A stretch of DNA of 64,000 nt from Mycolicibacterium poriferae (lineage in GTDB: Bacteria; Actinomycetota; Actinomycetes; Mycobacteriales; Mycobacteriaceae): positions 4,464,001-4,528,000 of the forward strand of contig NZ_AP022570.1 in NCBI RefSeq assembly GCF_010728325.1, read 5' to 3'. The notes beneath the pieces were generated by a model. It made no database searches and was not told where the DNA came from. It saw only the letters and a list, made by a program, of their open reading frames with translations. Below are positions 32,140 through 40,495 of the stretch, piece after piece. Position numbers and translations under genes: made by a program. How positions within the stretch are numbered: the stretch's first letter is position 1; the number at the start of each line of letters is the position of its first letter.

Positions 32140-32580
32140 ATGATGCGCAGCAAGCTGGCGGCCGCGCTGTCGGTACTCATCGCGATGGCAACGTTTGTGG
32201 CGCCCCCCTCCTCGGCGGCGGGGATGAACATGGGCAACTACGACCTGTGGACCAACCGGTACGACCGAGCCTCCTGGTTCTGGTTCATCTCGACCTGCAT
32301 CCCCGAGAAGTCTCCGGACTGCATCAATGTCGCCGCTCGGCCGCGCCTGAAGTTCTACGCCTACTACGAGAGCAAGGCGTGGTTGGTCGACGGCCGCTAC
32401 ACCTTCACGGTCGACGTGCCCGACGGGCTGCGGTGCCCGGGGTACAACCTGCCGACCCGCGAGACGTACTCCTGGGATGCTGTCAGCTTGGTCGGCACGA
32501 TCGACTCGAAATACGACGTCGGCTGCTTCAACGGCCCGCCCGGCACTCAGTTCTGGACCTTCAAACTCGTCCGCCTCTGA
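32140..32580 (+). CDS. Small secreted protein of unknown function
   Basis: 146 aa. A signal peptide (KLAAALSVLIAMATFVAPPSSAAG, cleavage after SAA) precedes NYDLWTNRYDRASWFWFISTC and a compact domain with four cysteines (STC, PDCINV, RCPGYN, GCFNGP). The repeated aromatic W/Y pattern suggests a small beta-sandwich. It is 75 bases downstream of the P450 and may be co-transcribed. Start ATG 32140 (or 32143) has an aaggtggg Shine-Dalgarno. No catalytic motif is visible. Confidence 0.7.
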   Translation: MMRSKLAAALSVLIAMATFVAPPSSAAGMNMGNYDLWTNRYDRASWFWFISTCIPEKSPDCINVAARPRLKFYAYYESKAWLVDGRYTFTVDVPDGLRCPGYNLPTRETYSWDAVSLVGTIDSKYDVGCFNGPPGTQFWTFKLVRL

Positions 32581-32593
32581 ACCGATTTCACCG

Positions 32594-32651
32594 CGAGCGT
32601 GCGCGTCTGCACGCGACACGCCGCGCGGACCCGTCCTTTCGCGCACGCTCG
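32594..32651. repeat. 12-bp inverted repeat between convergent genes
   Basis: CGAGCGTGCGCG (32594-32605) pairs perfectly with CGCGCACGCTCG (32640-32651) across a 34-nt loop. No T-run follows. Its place between convergent stops suggests a two-way transcription barrier or a dispersed mycobacterial palindrome. Confidence 0.5.
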
Positions 32652-32658
32652 TCGCCAC

Positions 32659-33876
32659 TCAGAGCGACGCATACCGCCGGCGGATCCCGTTGAACCGCGC
32701 CCACATCTGCGCGATCCGCTGCTGCGGGGTGACCGTCGCGCTGTCACCCGGCAGCTCCGCGGCCAGGGCCGCGCGCTTCACCACCCGGGTGTCCAACGTG
32801 GCCGGAAAACCTCCGAGCATGTGCCGGTAGGTGAGGTTACCGCGCTCGAAACCCTGAGTATCGATCCAGTTGTGGTAGCCCGGGTCGTCGTGCGCCAGGA
32901 TCAGACGCACCTTGCCGTCGCTGTCGACCTCGGTGCGGCTCGGCGTGTAGCTGACCGGTCGATAGAGATAATCCATGCTGTTGAAGAACACACCCATGTT
33001 GGTCAGCATCCACAGACCGTCGTGCACATCGAACTCGACGATCAACGCCTCGTCGCCGGCCAGCTGCCAGTGCATGTTCGTCGCAGCACGGCCACGCTTG
33101 GCGTCAGCACCGGAGGCGTCCACCACCGGGAACCGATTGGGGTGCTCGGCGTCGACCCCGCCGTAGATGAAGGGGAATTCAGGCCAATCGTGCATCAGTC
33201 CGGTGACGAAATCGCCTGCCCAGCTGATCGCTTCGAGCATCTGCCCGGTCGACGGCAACGGCCGTGGCGACGCCATGTCGACTCGCTCGATGCGCAGCCG
33301 GGCCGGCTGCTCGTCCCAGGAGTCGAAACCCTGGCGGATGAACACCTTGCGGGACCCCGCCGTGGTGGGCAGCCAGTTCGCTTCCCGGTCCGGGCCACCC
33401 AGGAACACGTCGAAGGCGCCGTCCGCCCCGACCACGAGCCGGTCACCGGCGAGGTTCGCTTCCGGCACATCGCCGAACGGTTCGTGCAGCACGCCCGGAC
33501 CGTTCGGGCGCGCGCCCTGCACCGTGATGTTGAGAAATCGGGCGCTACCCCGCTCCCCCACGATCCGGTAGGTCGAGCTGCCGTCGATCCACGCCTGCTG
33601 ATAGGTGAAATCGGCGCAGTCCCCGCCGAGTTTGCGGCTGGGTCCGCAGAACGCGTGCAGGGCGGGATAGCGGGTGTCGTGAGTCTCGAGGGCCAGGTCG
33701 AACGCCTGCCCGAGGTTCTGGGTGAGGAATCGCAACGCATCGACGCGGTGCACACCCGAAACCGGGTTGTTGTCCTTGAATATCAACTCCCCGGCCGCGT
33801 CGAGCCTGGCACAGAAGTGTGACCACGCCTGCCGTAACGCGTCGTCGTCAGGACCCTCACCGAACGCCACGATCAC
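32659..33876 (-). CDS. DUF1214-type protein of unknown function
   Basis: 405 aa. No transmembrane segment or signal peptide is seen. The C-terminal third (GKVRLILAHDDPGYHNWIDTQGFERGNLTYR) matches the DUF1214 layout. The central FLNITVQGARPNGPGVLHEPF and VFLGGPDREANWLPT also fit. The catalytic role of this family is unclear. GTG at 33876 overlaps the upstream stop by GTGA, so it is the last gene of the six-gene minus-strand operon that starts at 39126. The frame upstream of the GTG lies inside the neighbouring gene. Confidence 0.65.
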   Translation of the reverse strand: MIVAFGEGPDDDALRQAWSHFCARLDAAGELIFKDNNPVSGVHRVDALRFLTQNLGQAFDLALETHDTRYPALHAFCGPSRKLGGDCADFTYQQAWIDGSSTYRIVGERGSARFLNITVQGARPNGPGVLHEPFGDVPEANLAGDRLVVGADGAFDVFLGGPDREANWLPTTAGSRKVFIRQGFDSWDEQPARLRIERVDMASPRPLPSTGQMLEAISWAGDFVTGLMHDWPEFPFIYGGVDAEHPNRFPVVDASGADAKRGRAATNMHWQLAGDEALIVEFDVHDGLWMLTNMGVFFNSMDYLYRPVSYTPSRTEVDSDGKVRLILAHDDPGYHNWIDTQGFERGNLTYRHMLGGFPATLDTRVVKRAALAAELPGDSATVTPQQRIAQMWARFNGIRRRYASL

Positions 33877-34646
33877 CGCCCAGTGTCGATGCGGGACAAC
33901 ATCTCCGACACCACCACGCAACCCCGGCGGGCGGCGGCCAAGCGGCCCTCCTGCTCGATGCGTGGCCCGATCAGCTCGAGGTCGACGCCGTGGCGGTAGC
34001 CGGCCGCGATCGCGTGCGCCAGGAATGCCTCGACGGGCACGACGCCGTCGCCGGGTACCGCCCGGGCCGGCAACGCGCGGTCACCGAGGACGTAGTCACT
34101 CAGCTGGACCATTTCCAGCCGCGGCATCGCCCGTTCGACCAGCTCGTCCAGATGGGCTTCGGCCCAGCAGTGGAACAGGTCCACGCAGACGCCGAGACCC
34201 GCCATCTCAGCCAGCTCGACGGTGTCGGCGAGGGTGTGGGCGATGTGCAGGTCGGCGTACAACCCGGACGCGTTCTCGATCGCGAGTGCAACGCCTGCCC
34301 GGTCGGCGTGTTCGAGACAGGGTGCCACGGCGGAGCAGAACCGCTCGGCCGCTTCGTCCCACGATGCCTCCCCACGGCCGCCGGTGAGCATGTAGACCAC
34401 CCGTGCTCCGATCCGGGCCGCGTCGTCGATACGGCGACGCAACTCGTCGGTGGTCGTGAACCGGTGGAACACCGTCTCGACCGCATAGCCTTCTGCGGTG
34501 ATCACGTCCGCCAACTCCGGATCGTCGAGCTGCGCGTCGATCAGGCTGAGCCGGCTGACGCCGAGATCGCGCCAGAGGTCACGCATTTCGTCGACCGAGG
34601 CGCCCAGGAACGTGACGCTGTGAACCGAGACACGCGGGTCAGTCAC
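33873..34646 (-). CDS. Sugar-phosphate isomerase/epimerase-like TIM-barrel protein
   Basis: 257 aa. It resembles the xylose-isomerase-like (AP endonuclease 2) TIM barrel: LAIENASG with the metal-ligand Glu (about 126), GVCVDLFHCWAE with Asp and His (about 152), and VELIGPR-type end (VDLELIGPRIEQ). Such enzymes isomerise or epimerise sugars or inositols, or dehydrate related cyclic polyols. In a lipid-catabolic operon the substrate is unclear. GTG start 34646 overlaps the end of the sulfotransferase by 8 bases. Confidence 0.7.
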   Translation of the reverse strand: MTDPRVSVHSVTFLGASVDEMRDLWRDLGVSRLSLIDAQLDDPELADVITAEGYAVETVFHRFTTTDELRRRIDDAARIGARVVYMLTGGRGEASWDEAAERFCSAVAPCLEHADRAGVALAIENASGLYADLHIAHTLADTVELAEMAGLGVCVDLFHCWAEAHLDELVERAMPRLEMVQLSDYVLGDRALPARAVPGDGVVPVEAFLAHAIAAGYRHGVDLELIGPRIEQEGRLAAARRGCVVVSEMLSRIDTGR

Positions 34647-35808
34647 GCGTCTCGACTTCCACGCCGAACCGCTCGCGGAACGGGCGGAATTCCTCGTGCA
34701 GCGCGCCGAGGTCTTCGCCGATGTCGGTGAGCAACGTGGTTGAATAGCGAAACTTTCCGTGCCGGTCGCCCTTGTTGTGGGTCAGATAGTCACGCATCGC
34801 CGCCTCGGCGGAGCCGGTGAGATCGCGACCGCAGAAGCGGTGGTAGCGGCGGACGGTGCCGACCGGGTCGGCGATGAAGTCGGTGTAGCGCACGTGCAGG
34901 ATCCGCGGATCATCGACAAGCGGATTGGCCATCGTGTTGGCGATACTGGCTCGGGTCAGCTCGAGATGAGTCTTCGCAGCGGTCTTCAGGTCGACCGGCC
35001 CGACGATCCCTTCGAGGATGTCGGCCATCATCATCGTGCGCGACGCGGCGACCTGAATGGGATCGCGGTGCAACCACACGAGGCCGGCATCCGGATAGGC
35101 ATCGAAGAACTCGGCCAGTCTGAAGCCGTGGAAGCCTTTGAGCACCCAGTACTTCGGCAGCCTTCGGTACTGACACTGCTGCAACATCGCCTTGTGGATG
35201 CGGTATTGCGCGGCCGCATCGGTGGGCAGCCCACCAACGACCGTCTGCATCGGTACCCGCCACCACGCAGTCGGGGTCAGCACCCGGAAGTCGAACGCCC
35301 ACGTGCGCTCGTCCTCCGGCAGCCCGTCGCCGAGCATGTCGTTGTAAGGGTGGCTGTGCAGCCACTTGGGCATCTGCGCGTTGATCTCGCGCCAGTCCTC
35401 GTCGGCCCGCGCGCGACGCGGGTCGTCCGGGTCCGCCGTGCCCGGTGGCGGTGACGGGTACATCACCTCCCAGAATCGCAGGGCGCGCGCGTCCGGGTCG
35501 ACGGACATCAGTGCGTGCATCAACGTGGTGCCGGAACGGGGCTCCCCGGTGACGAACATCGGCCGTTCCACCACTTCGTCGGCTATCGGGTACCGGTTGC
35601 GGTCCTCGAAGAACTGCAGGCGGCTGGTGAGCAAACCGTGGCAGACATCCGCGGCCCGACGGCAGCCGTCCTCGTCCATACCGAGGGTGTTGAGGTGGTC
35701 GATGACGAGGCCGAACCGCTGCGGCAGCGTCGGATCCCCGTAGTCGGACAATCCGGTCTCGGATTCGGCGCGCGCGAGCATCTGGTCGGCGTGCAAGCGT
35801 CCACTCAT
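34639..35808 (-). CDS. Sulfotransferase family protein (PAPS-dependent)
   Basis: 389 aa. The PAPS 5'-phosphosulfate loop FVTGEPRSGTTLMHALM is near residue 85 and the 3'-phosphate region is in LVWLHRDPIQVAASRTMM (about 235). The overall length fits the large mycobacterial sulfotransferase group (Pfam Sulfotransfer_3). It could sulfate a hydroxylated intermediate or a lipid. A biosynthetic-type conjugation enzyme inside a catabolic operon is odd. ATG 35808 overlaps the LLM gene stop by ATGA. A GTG 15 bases upstream is also open but less likely. Confidence 0.85.
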   Translation of the reverse strand: MSGRLHADQMLARAESETGLSDYGDPTLPQRFGLVIDHLNTLGMDEDGCRRAADVCHGLLTSRLQFFEDRNRYPIADEVVERPMFVTGEPRSGTTLMHALMSVDPDARALRFWEVMYPSPPPGTADPDDPRRARADEDWREINAQMPKWLHSHPYNDMLGDGLPEDERTWAFDFRVLTPTAWWRVPMQTVVGGLPTDAAAQYRIHKAMLQQCQYRRLPKYWVLKGFHGFRLAEFFDAYPDAGLVWLHRDPIQVAASRTMMMADILEGIVGPVDLKTAAKTHLELTRASIANTMANPLVDDPRILHVRYTDFIADPVGTVRRYHRFCGRDLTGSAEAAMRDYLTHNKGDRHGKFRYSTTLLTDIGEDLGALHEEFRPFRERFGVEVETRD

Positions 35809-36932
35809 GCGACTCCCCCGCACAGTGCGATCAGTTCGTCCTCGGCTGCGCGGACGTTGTCCGCCGAAGCGGCGGCGTGGTCCAGGCCGGCCATGGCCCC
35901 GTAGTCCAGGATCTTGGGGACCCGAAGGCCGGCGTCGACGTATTCCTTGACGGTGTGGGCCACCTGCTCAGGCGTTCCGTGCGGCACCACGGCCAGGATC
36001 ATCTCGGGCTCGACCCGGTCCAGGAAGTCGATGATTCGGTCCCGGGTCAGCACCGCAGGGTCGATGTCGTGGAAGCCGCGCCAGTCCTCACCCATCGGGT
36101 GATCGAAGCCGAAGGAACTCAACAACTCTGCGGACACCTGCAACAGGAACGACTTCACCAACGGTGCCTCGAGGATCTCGGCGAGTGCGGTGTCGTCGCG
36201 GCCCATCACGCACACCTGGATGAAGCAGGGCGTGATGGCCATCGGGTCGCGGCCGGCCCGCTCGGCGGAACCTCTCACCCGCGCCAGCTTCTGGGCGTAG
36301 TCCTCGGGAGTCCACGCCCCGGCGGGCCACCACCCGTCGGCATATCGGCCGGCGATATCCAGGGAGCGGGGTCCGCTGGCTCCGACCCAGATCGGCGGGA
36401 ATCGCCCGTCGTACGGCTCGGTGTCCAGGCGGGCGTGCTGGAGTCGATAGAACTGTCCGTCGAAACTCACGGGCCCGTCGCTGTCCCAGAGCAAGCGGAT
36501 GACGTGCAACGCCTCCTCGAATCTGCTGACCGGTCGGTCGAAGTCGAAGCCGTAGGGCTCGATGTTCTCGGCCTCACCGCTACCCAGACCGAGGATGAAC
36601 CGGCCCTTGGCCAGATGGTCGATCGTCAACGCGGTCTGCGCCAGCGACGCAGGATGGCGGCGCACGGTGTCGACGACGCTGGTGACCAATGGCACGTTCT
36701 CGGTGAGCACGGCCGCAGCGGCCGCGACGGCCATGCCGTCGAGGTGGCGATGCGGTGACGGTGAGGCCACCGCGAGGTCGGTGAATTCCGGTGTCCAGAT
36801 CGAATCCGGCCAGAAGCTCACCATGTGGTCGGGCAACCAGATGGAGTGGTAGCGGCCGCTGTCGAGACGTTCGAGCACGGTGAGGTCCAGCGGAAGCGTG
36901 GTTCGCAGAAACGCCGCCGGCTGCACCTTCAC
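35805..36932 (-). CDS. LLM-class flavin/F420-dependent oxidoreductase
   Basis: 375 aa luciferase-like monooxygenase fold. YHSIWLPDHMVSF near residue 30, VVDTVRRHPASLAQTALTIDHLAKGRFILGLGSGE (about 98-132), and the C-terminal VPHGTPEQVAHTVKEYVDAG are typical of the F420-dependent subgroup. It would reduce or oxidise a carbonyl or enone using F420 or FMN. GTG start at 36932 has a gagggag Shine-Dalgarno. The longer frame upstream lies in the ACAD gene. It follows the ACAD pair in the operon after 23 bases. Confidence 0.85.
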   Translation of the reverse strand: MKVQPAAFLRTTLPLDLTVLERLDSGRYHSIWLPDHMVSFWPDSIWTPEFTDLAVASPSPHRHLDGMAVAAAAAVLTENVPLVTSVVDTVRRHPASLAQTALTIDHLAKGRFILGLGSGEAENIEPYGFDFDRPVSRFEEALHVIRLLWDSDGPVSFDGQFYRLQHARLDTEPYDGRFPPIWVGASGPRSLDIAGRYADGWWPAGAWTPEDYAQKLARVRGSAERAGRDPMAITPCFIQVCVMGRDDTALAEILEAPLVKSFLLQVSAELLSSFGFDHPMGEDWRGFHDIDPAVLTRDRIIDFLDRVEPEMILAVVPHGTPEQVAHTVKEYVDAGLRVPKILDYGAMAGLDHAAASADNVRAAEDELIALCGGVA

Positions 36933-36955
36933 CCGATCTCCCTCAGTGGTTTCGC

Positions 36956-38131
36956 CTATCGCCGGGGCAGGCCGAGCACCTGCTGGGCGATGATGTTGCG
37001 CTGGATCTCCGACGTGCCGCCGGCGATGGTGCCCCCGAAGCTTCGCGCGTACCGCTCGAACCAGCTCGCGAAGTAGTGATCGAGGTTCATGTGCGCATAC
37101 GGACCCGACGTCGCGGGGTGAACCAACCCGTCGGGACCGCTGGCCTCCAGCGCGAGTCCTTCGACGCGTTGCTCCGCCTCGGCGCCGAGCAGCTTCGGGA
37201 TGGACACCGATGCCACGTCGACCTCGCCGCGCGCCGCCTTGGCGATCCCGACCGATCCCAGCAGGCGCAACGCCTCGTAGTCCATGATGCTGCTGGCCAG
37301 TGCGTCCCGCTCGAGAGCGTTGGTGGGCTGGAAATCGGCGATGGTGTTGGCGATTCGATCGGCGAAGCCCAGCCACATCATCGTCCGCTCATGGCCGAGT
37401 GAGCCGTTGGCCACTCCCCACCCCCCGTTGAGCGGGCCGACGAGGTTCTCGGCCGGTACCCGGACATCGGTGAAGAACACCTCGTTGAAGTCGAGATTGT
37501 CGATGCCGCACATGTCGGCGAACGGGCGGCACACCACACCGTCGAGGTCGGTCGGGATCAGTAAGACGCTGATGCCCTTGTGCTTCGGCGCGTCCGGATC
37601 GGTGCGCACGAACGTCAGCAGGAAATCGGCGTCGTGGGCACCCGACGTCCATACCTTCTGGCCGTTGACGACGAAGTGATCGCCGTCCCTGACGGCTTTG
37701 GTGCGCAACGACGCCAGGTCTGAACCTGCGCTCGGCTCGCTCATTCCCAGCGACGCGGTGCGCTCGCCGCGCAGCACCGGGACCGCCCACTGGTGTTTCT
37801 GCTCATCGGTGCCGAACGTCAGCAGCGACGCCGCGATGATGTTGACGCCCTGCGGATTGAAGCTGTGATAGATACGGCGCCGACACAACTCCTCGGCGTG
37901 CACGAACGTTTGCAGCACCGTCGCATTGCGCCCGCCGAACTCGGGCGGTTGAGCCGGTAGCAACCACCCGTTGTCGAACAGCAGGCGCTGGAAATCGCGT
38001 GCCCACTGGGGCATGTGCGACACCGAGCGCGGCCGTTCCAGTGTTTCGGCCGCGGAGGGTGTGTGTTCGTCGAGGAAGGCGGAGAACTCGGCGCGGAACT
38101 CCTCGACATCGGAGTCGAATGCCAGTTGCAC
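36956..38131 (-). CDS. Acyl-CoA dehydrogenase, large-type subunit (FadE)
   Basis: 391 aa. It has the full ACAD core: MSEPSAGSDLASLRTKAV (FAD-binding), FVVNGQKVWTSGAHDADF, and the C-terminal GGTIAGGTSEIQRNIIAQQVLGLP. Together with the adjoining 331-aa ACAD it matches the alpha2-beta2 pairs (ChsE1-ChsE2 style) that desaturate branched or ring-bearing acyl-CoAs in steroid-type catabolism. GTG start at 38131 shares one base with the stop of the upstream subunit (TAGTG), so synthesis of the two subunits is coupled. Confidence 0.88.
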   Translation of the reverse strand: MQLAFDSDVEEFRAEFSAFLDEHTPSAAETLERPRSVSHMPQWARDFQRLLFDNGWLLPAQPPEFGGRNATVLQTFVHAEELCRRRIYHSFNPQGVNIIAASLLTFGTDEQKHQWAVPVLRGERTASLGMSEPSAGSDLASLRTKAVRDGDHFVVNGQKVWTSGAHDADFLLTFVRTDPDAPKHKGISVLLIPTDLDGVVCRPFADMCGIDNLDFNEVFFTDVRVPAENLVGPLNGGWGVANGSLGHERTMMWLGFADRIANTIADFQPTNALERDALASSIMDYEALRLLGSVGIAKAARGEVDVASVSIPKLLGAEAEQRVEGLALEASGPDGLVHPATSGPYAHMNLDHYFASWFERYARSFGGTIAGGTSEIQRNIIAQQVLGLPRR

Positions 38132-39126
38132 TACAGGTCCCTCCCGTATTCCTCGGCGATCATCGCCCGGTGTTCGGCGGCGCCGCCCAGCAGCAACTCC
38201 CCTGCCTTCGCCCTTTTCAGCGCGAACTGCAGGTCGTTCTCCCAGGTGAATCCCATGGCGCCGAACAATTGGATGCCGTGCTTGAAGACAAGCGACTGGC
38301 ACTCTCCGGCCGACGCCTTGGCCATCGCCGCGGCCAACCGCCGGCGGGGATCGTCCGCCGCGATGGTCAGCGCCGCGAAGTACGCCAGCGCGCGGGCCCG
38401 CTCGATGGCGACGTACATGTCCGTCGCCTTGTGCTGCACCGCCTGGAATGTGCCGATCGCGACGCCGAACTGCTGCCGGCTCTTGGCATGCTCGACCACC
38501 AGATCGAGAATGCGCTGACACGCGCCGACCATCGTGATGGCCATGCCCATCAGCGCGACGTGGTGGGCCCGCTCGGTGTCAGCGGAGAGTCGATCACTGT
38601 CGGCGACGTGGATGCCGGAAAAGGAGACCTCGGCCACGTGCAGGACCGGGTCGAAGGTGTCGACCCGCCGCGTCGTCACCTGGTCGGCGCCGACGACGAA
38701 GACCCCGGCCGGGGTCACGACGGCCAGCCGGTCGGCACGATCGCCGTCGAGCACGAACCGGTCGGTGCCGGTGAGCACCCACCCGTCGACATCACGGATC
38801 GCCGACACCCCTGAAAAGACGGCGGCGCCGGCGGACATCGGGTCGAAGCGGTCGCCGACGAGCGGCGCGAACTGCGACAGCGTGGCCAGAAAGGGTGTCG
38901 GGTCGGTGGCCCGGCCCAACTCCTCCAGCACGATCGCCAGTTCGACTGCGTTCTCCGGATCGGTCAGCTCGGTCCACCCCGCCTCGAGGTAGCTGGTCCA
39001 CAGCGGCGCCGGATCGACGCCGTTCTCCGCGATGTCGCGGATCAGCGAGGCCGGGCATTGCTTGGACACCGCGTCGCGCACGGTCTCCTGCCACAGCCGC
39101 TGATCAGCGTCAAATTCCAACAGCAT
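38131..39126 (-). CDS. Acyl-CoA dehydrogenase, small-type subunit (FadE)
   Basis: 331 aa, shorter than a homomeric ACAD, as expected for the partner subunit. It has DLVVEHAKSRQQFGVAIGTFQAVQHKATDMYV and FKHGIQLFGAMGFTWENDLQFALKRAKAGELLLGG, but the middle beta domain is reduced (FSGVSAIRDVDGWVLTGTDRFVLDG). ATG 39126 starts the six-gene operon. A perfect operator dyad (39156-39170) is 29 bases upstream. Confidence 0.88.
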   Translation of the reverse strand: MLLEFDADQRLWQETVRDAVSKQCPASLIRDIAENGVDPAPLWTSYLEAGWTELTDPENAVELAIVLEELGRATDPTPFLATLSQFAPLVGDRFDPMSAGAAVFSGVSAIRDVDGWVLTGTDRFVLDGDRADRLAVVTPAGVFVVGADQVTTRRVDTFDPVLHVAEVSFSGIHVADSDRLSADTERAHHVALMGMAITMVGACQRILDLVVEHAKSRQQFGVAIGTFQAVQHKATDMYVAIERARALAYFAALTIAADDPRRRLAAAMAKASAGECQSLVFKHGIQLFGAMGFTWENDLQFALKRAKAGELLLGGAAEHRAMIAEEYGRDL

Positions 39127-39155
39127 TCAGCGCCTCCGAGTTGTCACGTCGAGGC

Positions 39156-39191
39156 GAGAATATCATTCTCGGTGTCGGTGTAGACATTCTC
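39156..39191. promoter_or_regulatory. Perfect operator dyad GAGAAT-ATC-ATTCTC plus extra half-site
   Basis: A perfect 6-3-6 dyad lies at 39156-39170. A further ATTCTC half-site (39186-39191, in frame of a weak site starting at 39177) is about two helical turns away. It stands upstream of the minus-strand FadE operon. Confidence 0.65.
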
Positions 39192-39279
39192 TTCAGACGG
39201 ATATCCGTTTTCGCCAGACAATTGCTGAGCAGTCGTCCAGCAGCCGCGTCTAGCAGCGCAGATGTTAAGCGATGCGCTG

Positions 39280-39294
39280 GAGAACTGAATTCTT
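39280..39294. promoter_or_regulatory. Operator-like dyad GAGAAC-TGA-ATTCTT
   Basis: It matches the consensus at 10 of 12 positions, with the same halves as the site at 4893. It is 80 bases upstream of the amidohydrolase at 39375, on the other side of the divergent promoter from 39156. Confidence 0.55.
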
Positions 39295-39374
39295 GCTATT
39301 GAAGAACAACGATCTACACTGGACAGCACCGGCGGTCGCGCCCTCGGCCGCGCGAGAGTGAAGGGCAGTGTCTG

Positions 39375-40475
39375 TTGAAAGAGTTCAGTGACGGGGCCAG
39401 AGTGCCCGTCATCGACGCCAGCGTGCACATCTTCTGCCAGTCGAACAAGGACTTGAGGAAGAACTTCCTGCGTGAGCCTTTCCGCAGTCGCGGCTTCCCC
39501 GACTATGAGATGGACTGGTACGGAGCTCCGGGCGGTGAATACGCCGACCGGACGACCGGGCCCGACGATCGCTATCCCGGTTCGGACCCGGATGTGGTTG
39601 CCAAGCACATGTTCGACGACCGCGGCGTTGACGTCGCGATCCTGCATCCGATGACCCGCGGCATCATGCCCGACCGCCACCTGGGCACCGCTCTCGCCTC
39701 TGCCCACAACGAGATGATGGTGACCCGCTGGCTCGAGCACTCCGAGTTCGGCGAGAAGTTCCGAGGCACGCTGCGCGTCAACCCCGACGACATCGCCGGC
39801 GCCCTCCGGGAGATCGAGAAGTACAAAGACCATCCGCGGATCGTGCAACTCGGTATCCCGCTGCAATCGCGAGAGCTGTATGGCAAGCCGCAGTACTGGC
39901 CGCTCTGGGAAGCCGCCGTCGATGCCGGCTGGCCGGTGGCCGTGCACTTCGAGGTGGGCTCGGGCATCCAGATGCCGCCGACGCCGTCGGGTGTGACGCG
40001 CACCTACGAACAGTTCGTCGGCTTCACCGCGCTCAACTACCTCTATCACCTGATGAACATGATCGCCGAGGGCGTGTTCGAACGGTCTCCCGCGCTGAAG
40101 TTCGTGTGGGCGGACGGCGCGGCCGACCTGCTGACTCCCTTCATCTGGCGGATGGACTGTTTCGGCCGCCCACACCTGGAACAGACGCCGTGGGCGCCGA
40201 GGATGCCCAGCGACTATCTGCCCGGCCACGTCTATTTCGTCCAGGGCAGCCTGGACGGCCCCGGCGACGTCGACTTCGCCGGTGAATGGGCCGGCTTCAC
40301 GAACAAGGACGACATGGTGATGTACGGCTCGAGCTATCCACACTGGCAACTCAACGAGCTGTCGGTGCCGAGCACGTACACCGCCGAACAGCGCGACAAA
40401 CTGTGCTGGCGCAACGCCGCGCAGTTGTACGGGATCCAAAGTCCGGCACTTTCAGCCTCGGCTGCGGCACAGTAG
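39375..40475 (+). CDS. Amidohydrolase-family protein with altered metal site
   Basis: 366 aa amidohydrolase-2-type TIM barrel: VIDASVHIFCQ near the N-terminus, GWPVAVHFEVGSG (about 193, metal His) and FVWADGAADLLTPFIWRMD later. The late motif reads MYGSSYPHWQ, where relatives have GSDYPH. The conserved Asp is Ser320 (codon AGC at 40332), so metal binding or proton transfer should be impaired or different. It may act as a partner of the intact amidohydrolase encoded next. TTG start 39375 has an aagggcag Shine-Dalgarno. Operator-like site 80 bases upstream. Confidence 0.78.
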   Translation: MKEFSDGARVPVIDASVHIFCQSNKDLRKNFLREPFRSRGFPDYEMDWYGAPGGEYADRTTGPDDRYPGSDPDVVAKHMFDDRGVDVAILHPMTRGIMPDRHLGTALASAHNEMMVTRWLEHSEFGEKFRGTLRVNPDDIAGALREIEKYKDHPRIVQLGIPLQSRELYGKPQYWPLWEAAVDAGWPVAVHFEVGSGIQMPPTPSGVTRTYEQFVGFTALNYLYHLMNMIAEGVFERSPALKFVWADGAADLLTPFIWRMDCFGRPHLEQTPWAPRMPSDYLPGHVYFVQGSLDGPGDVDFAGEWAGFTNKDDMVMYGSSYPHWQLNELSVPSTYTAEQRDKLCWRNAAQLYGIQSPALSASAAAQ

Positions 40476-40495
40476 AGCGACGAGGAGGCACCACC

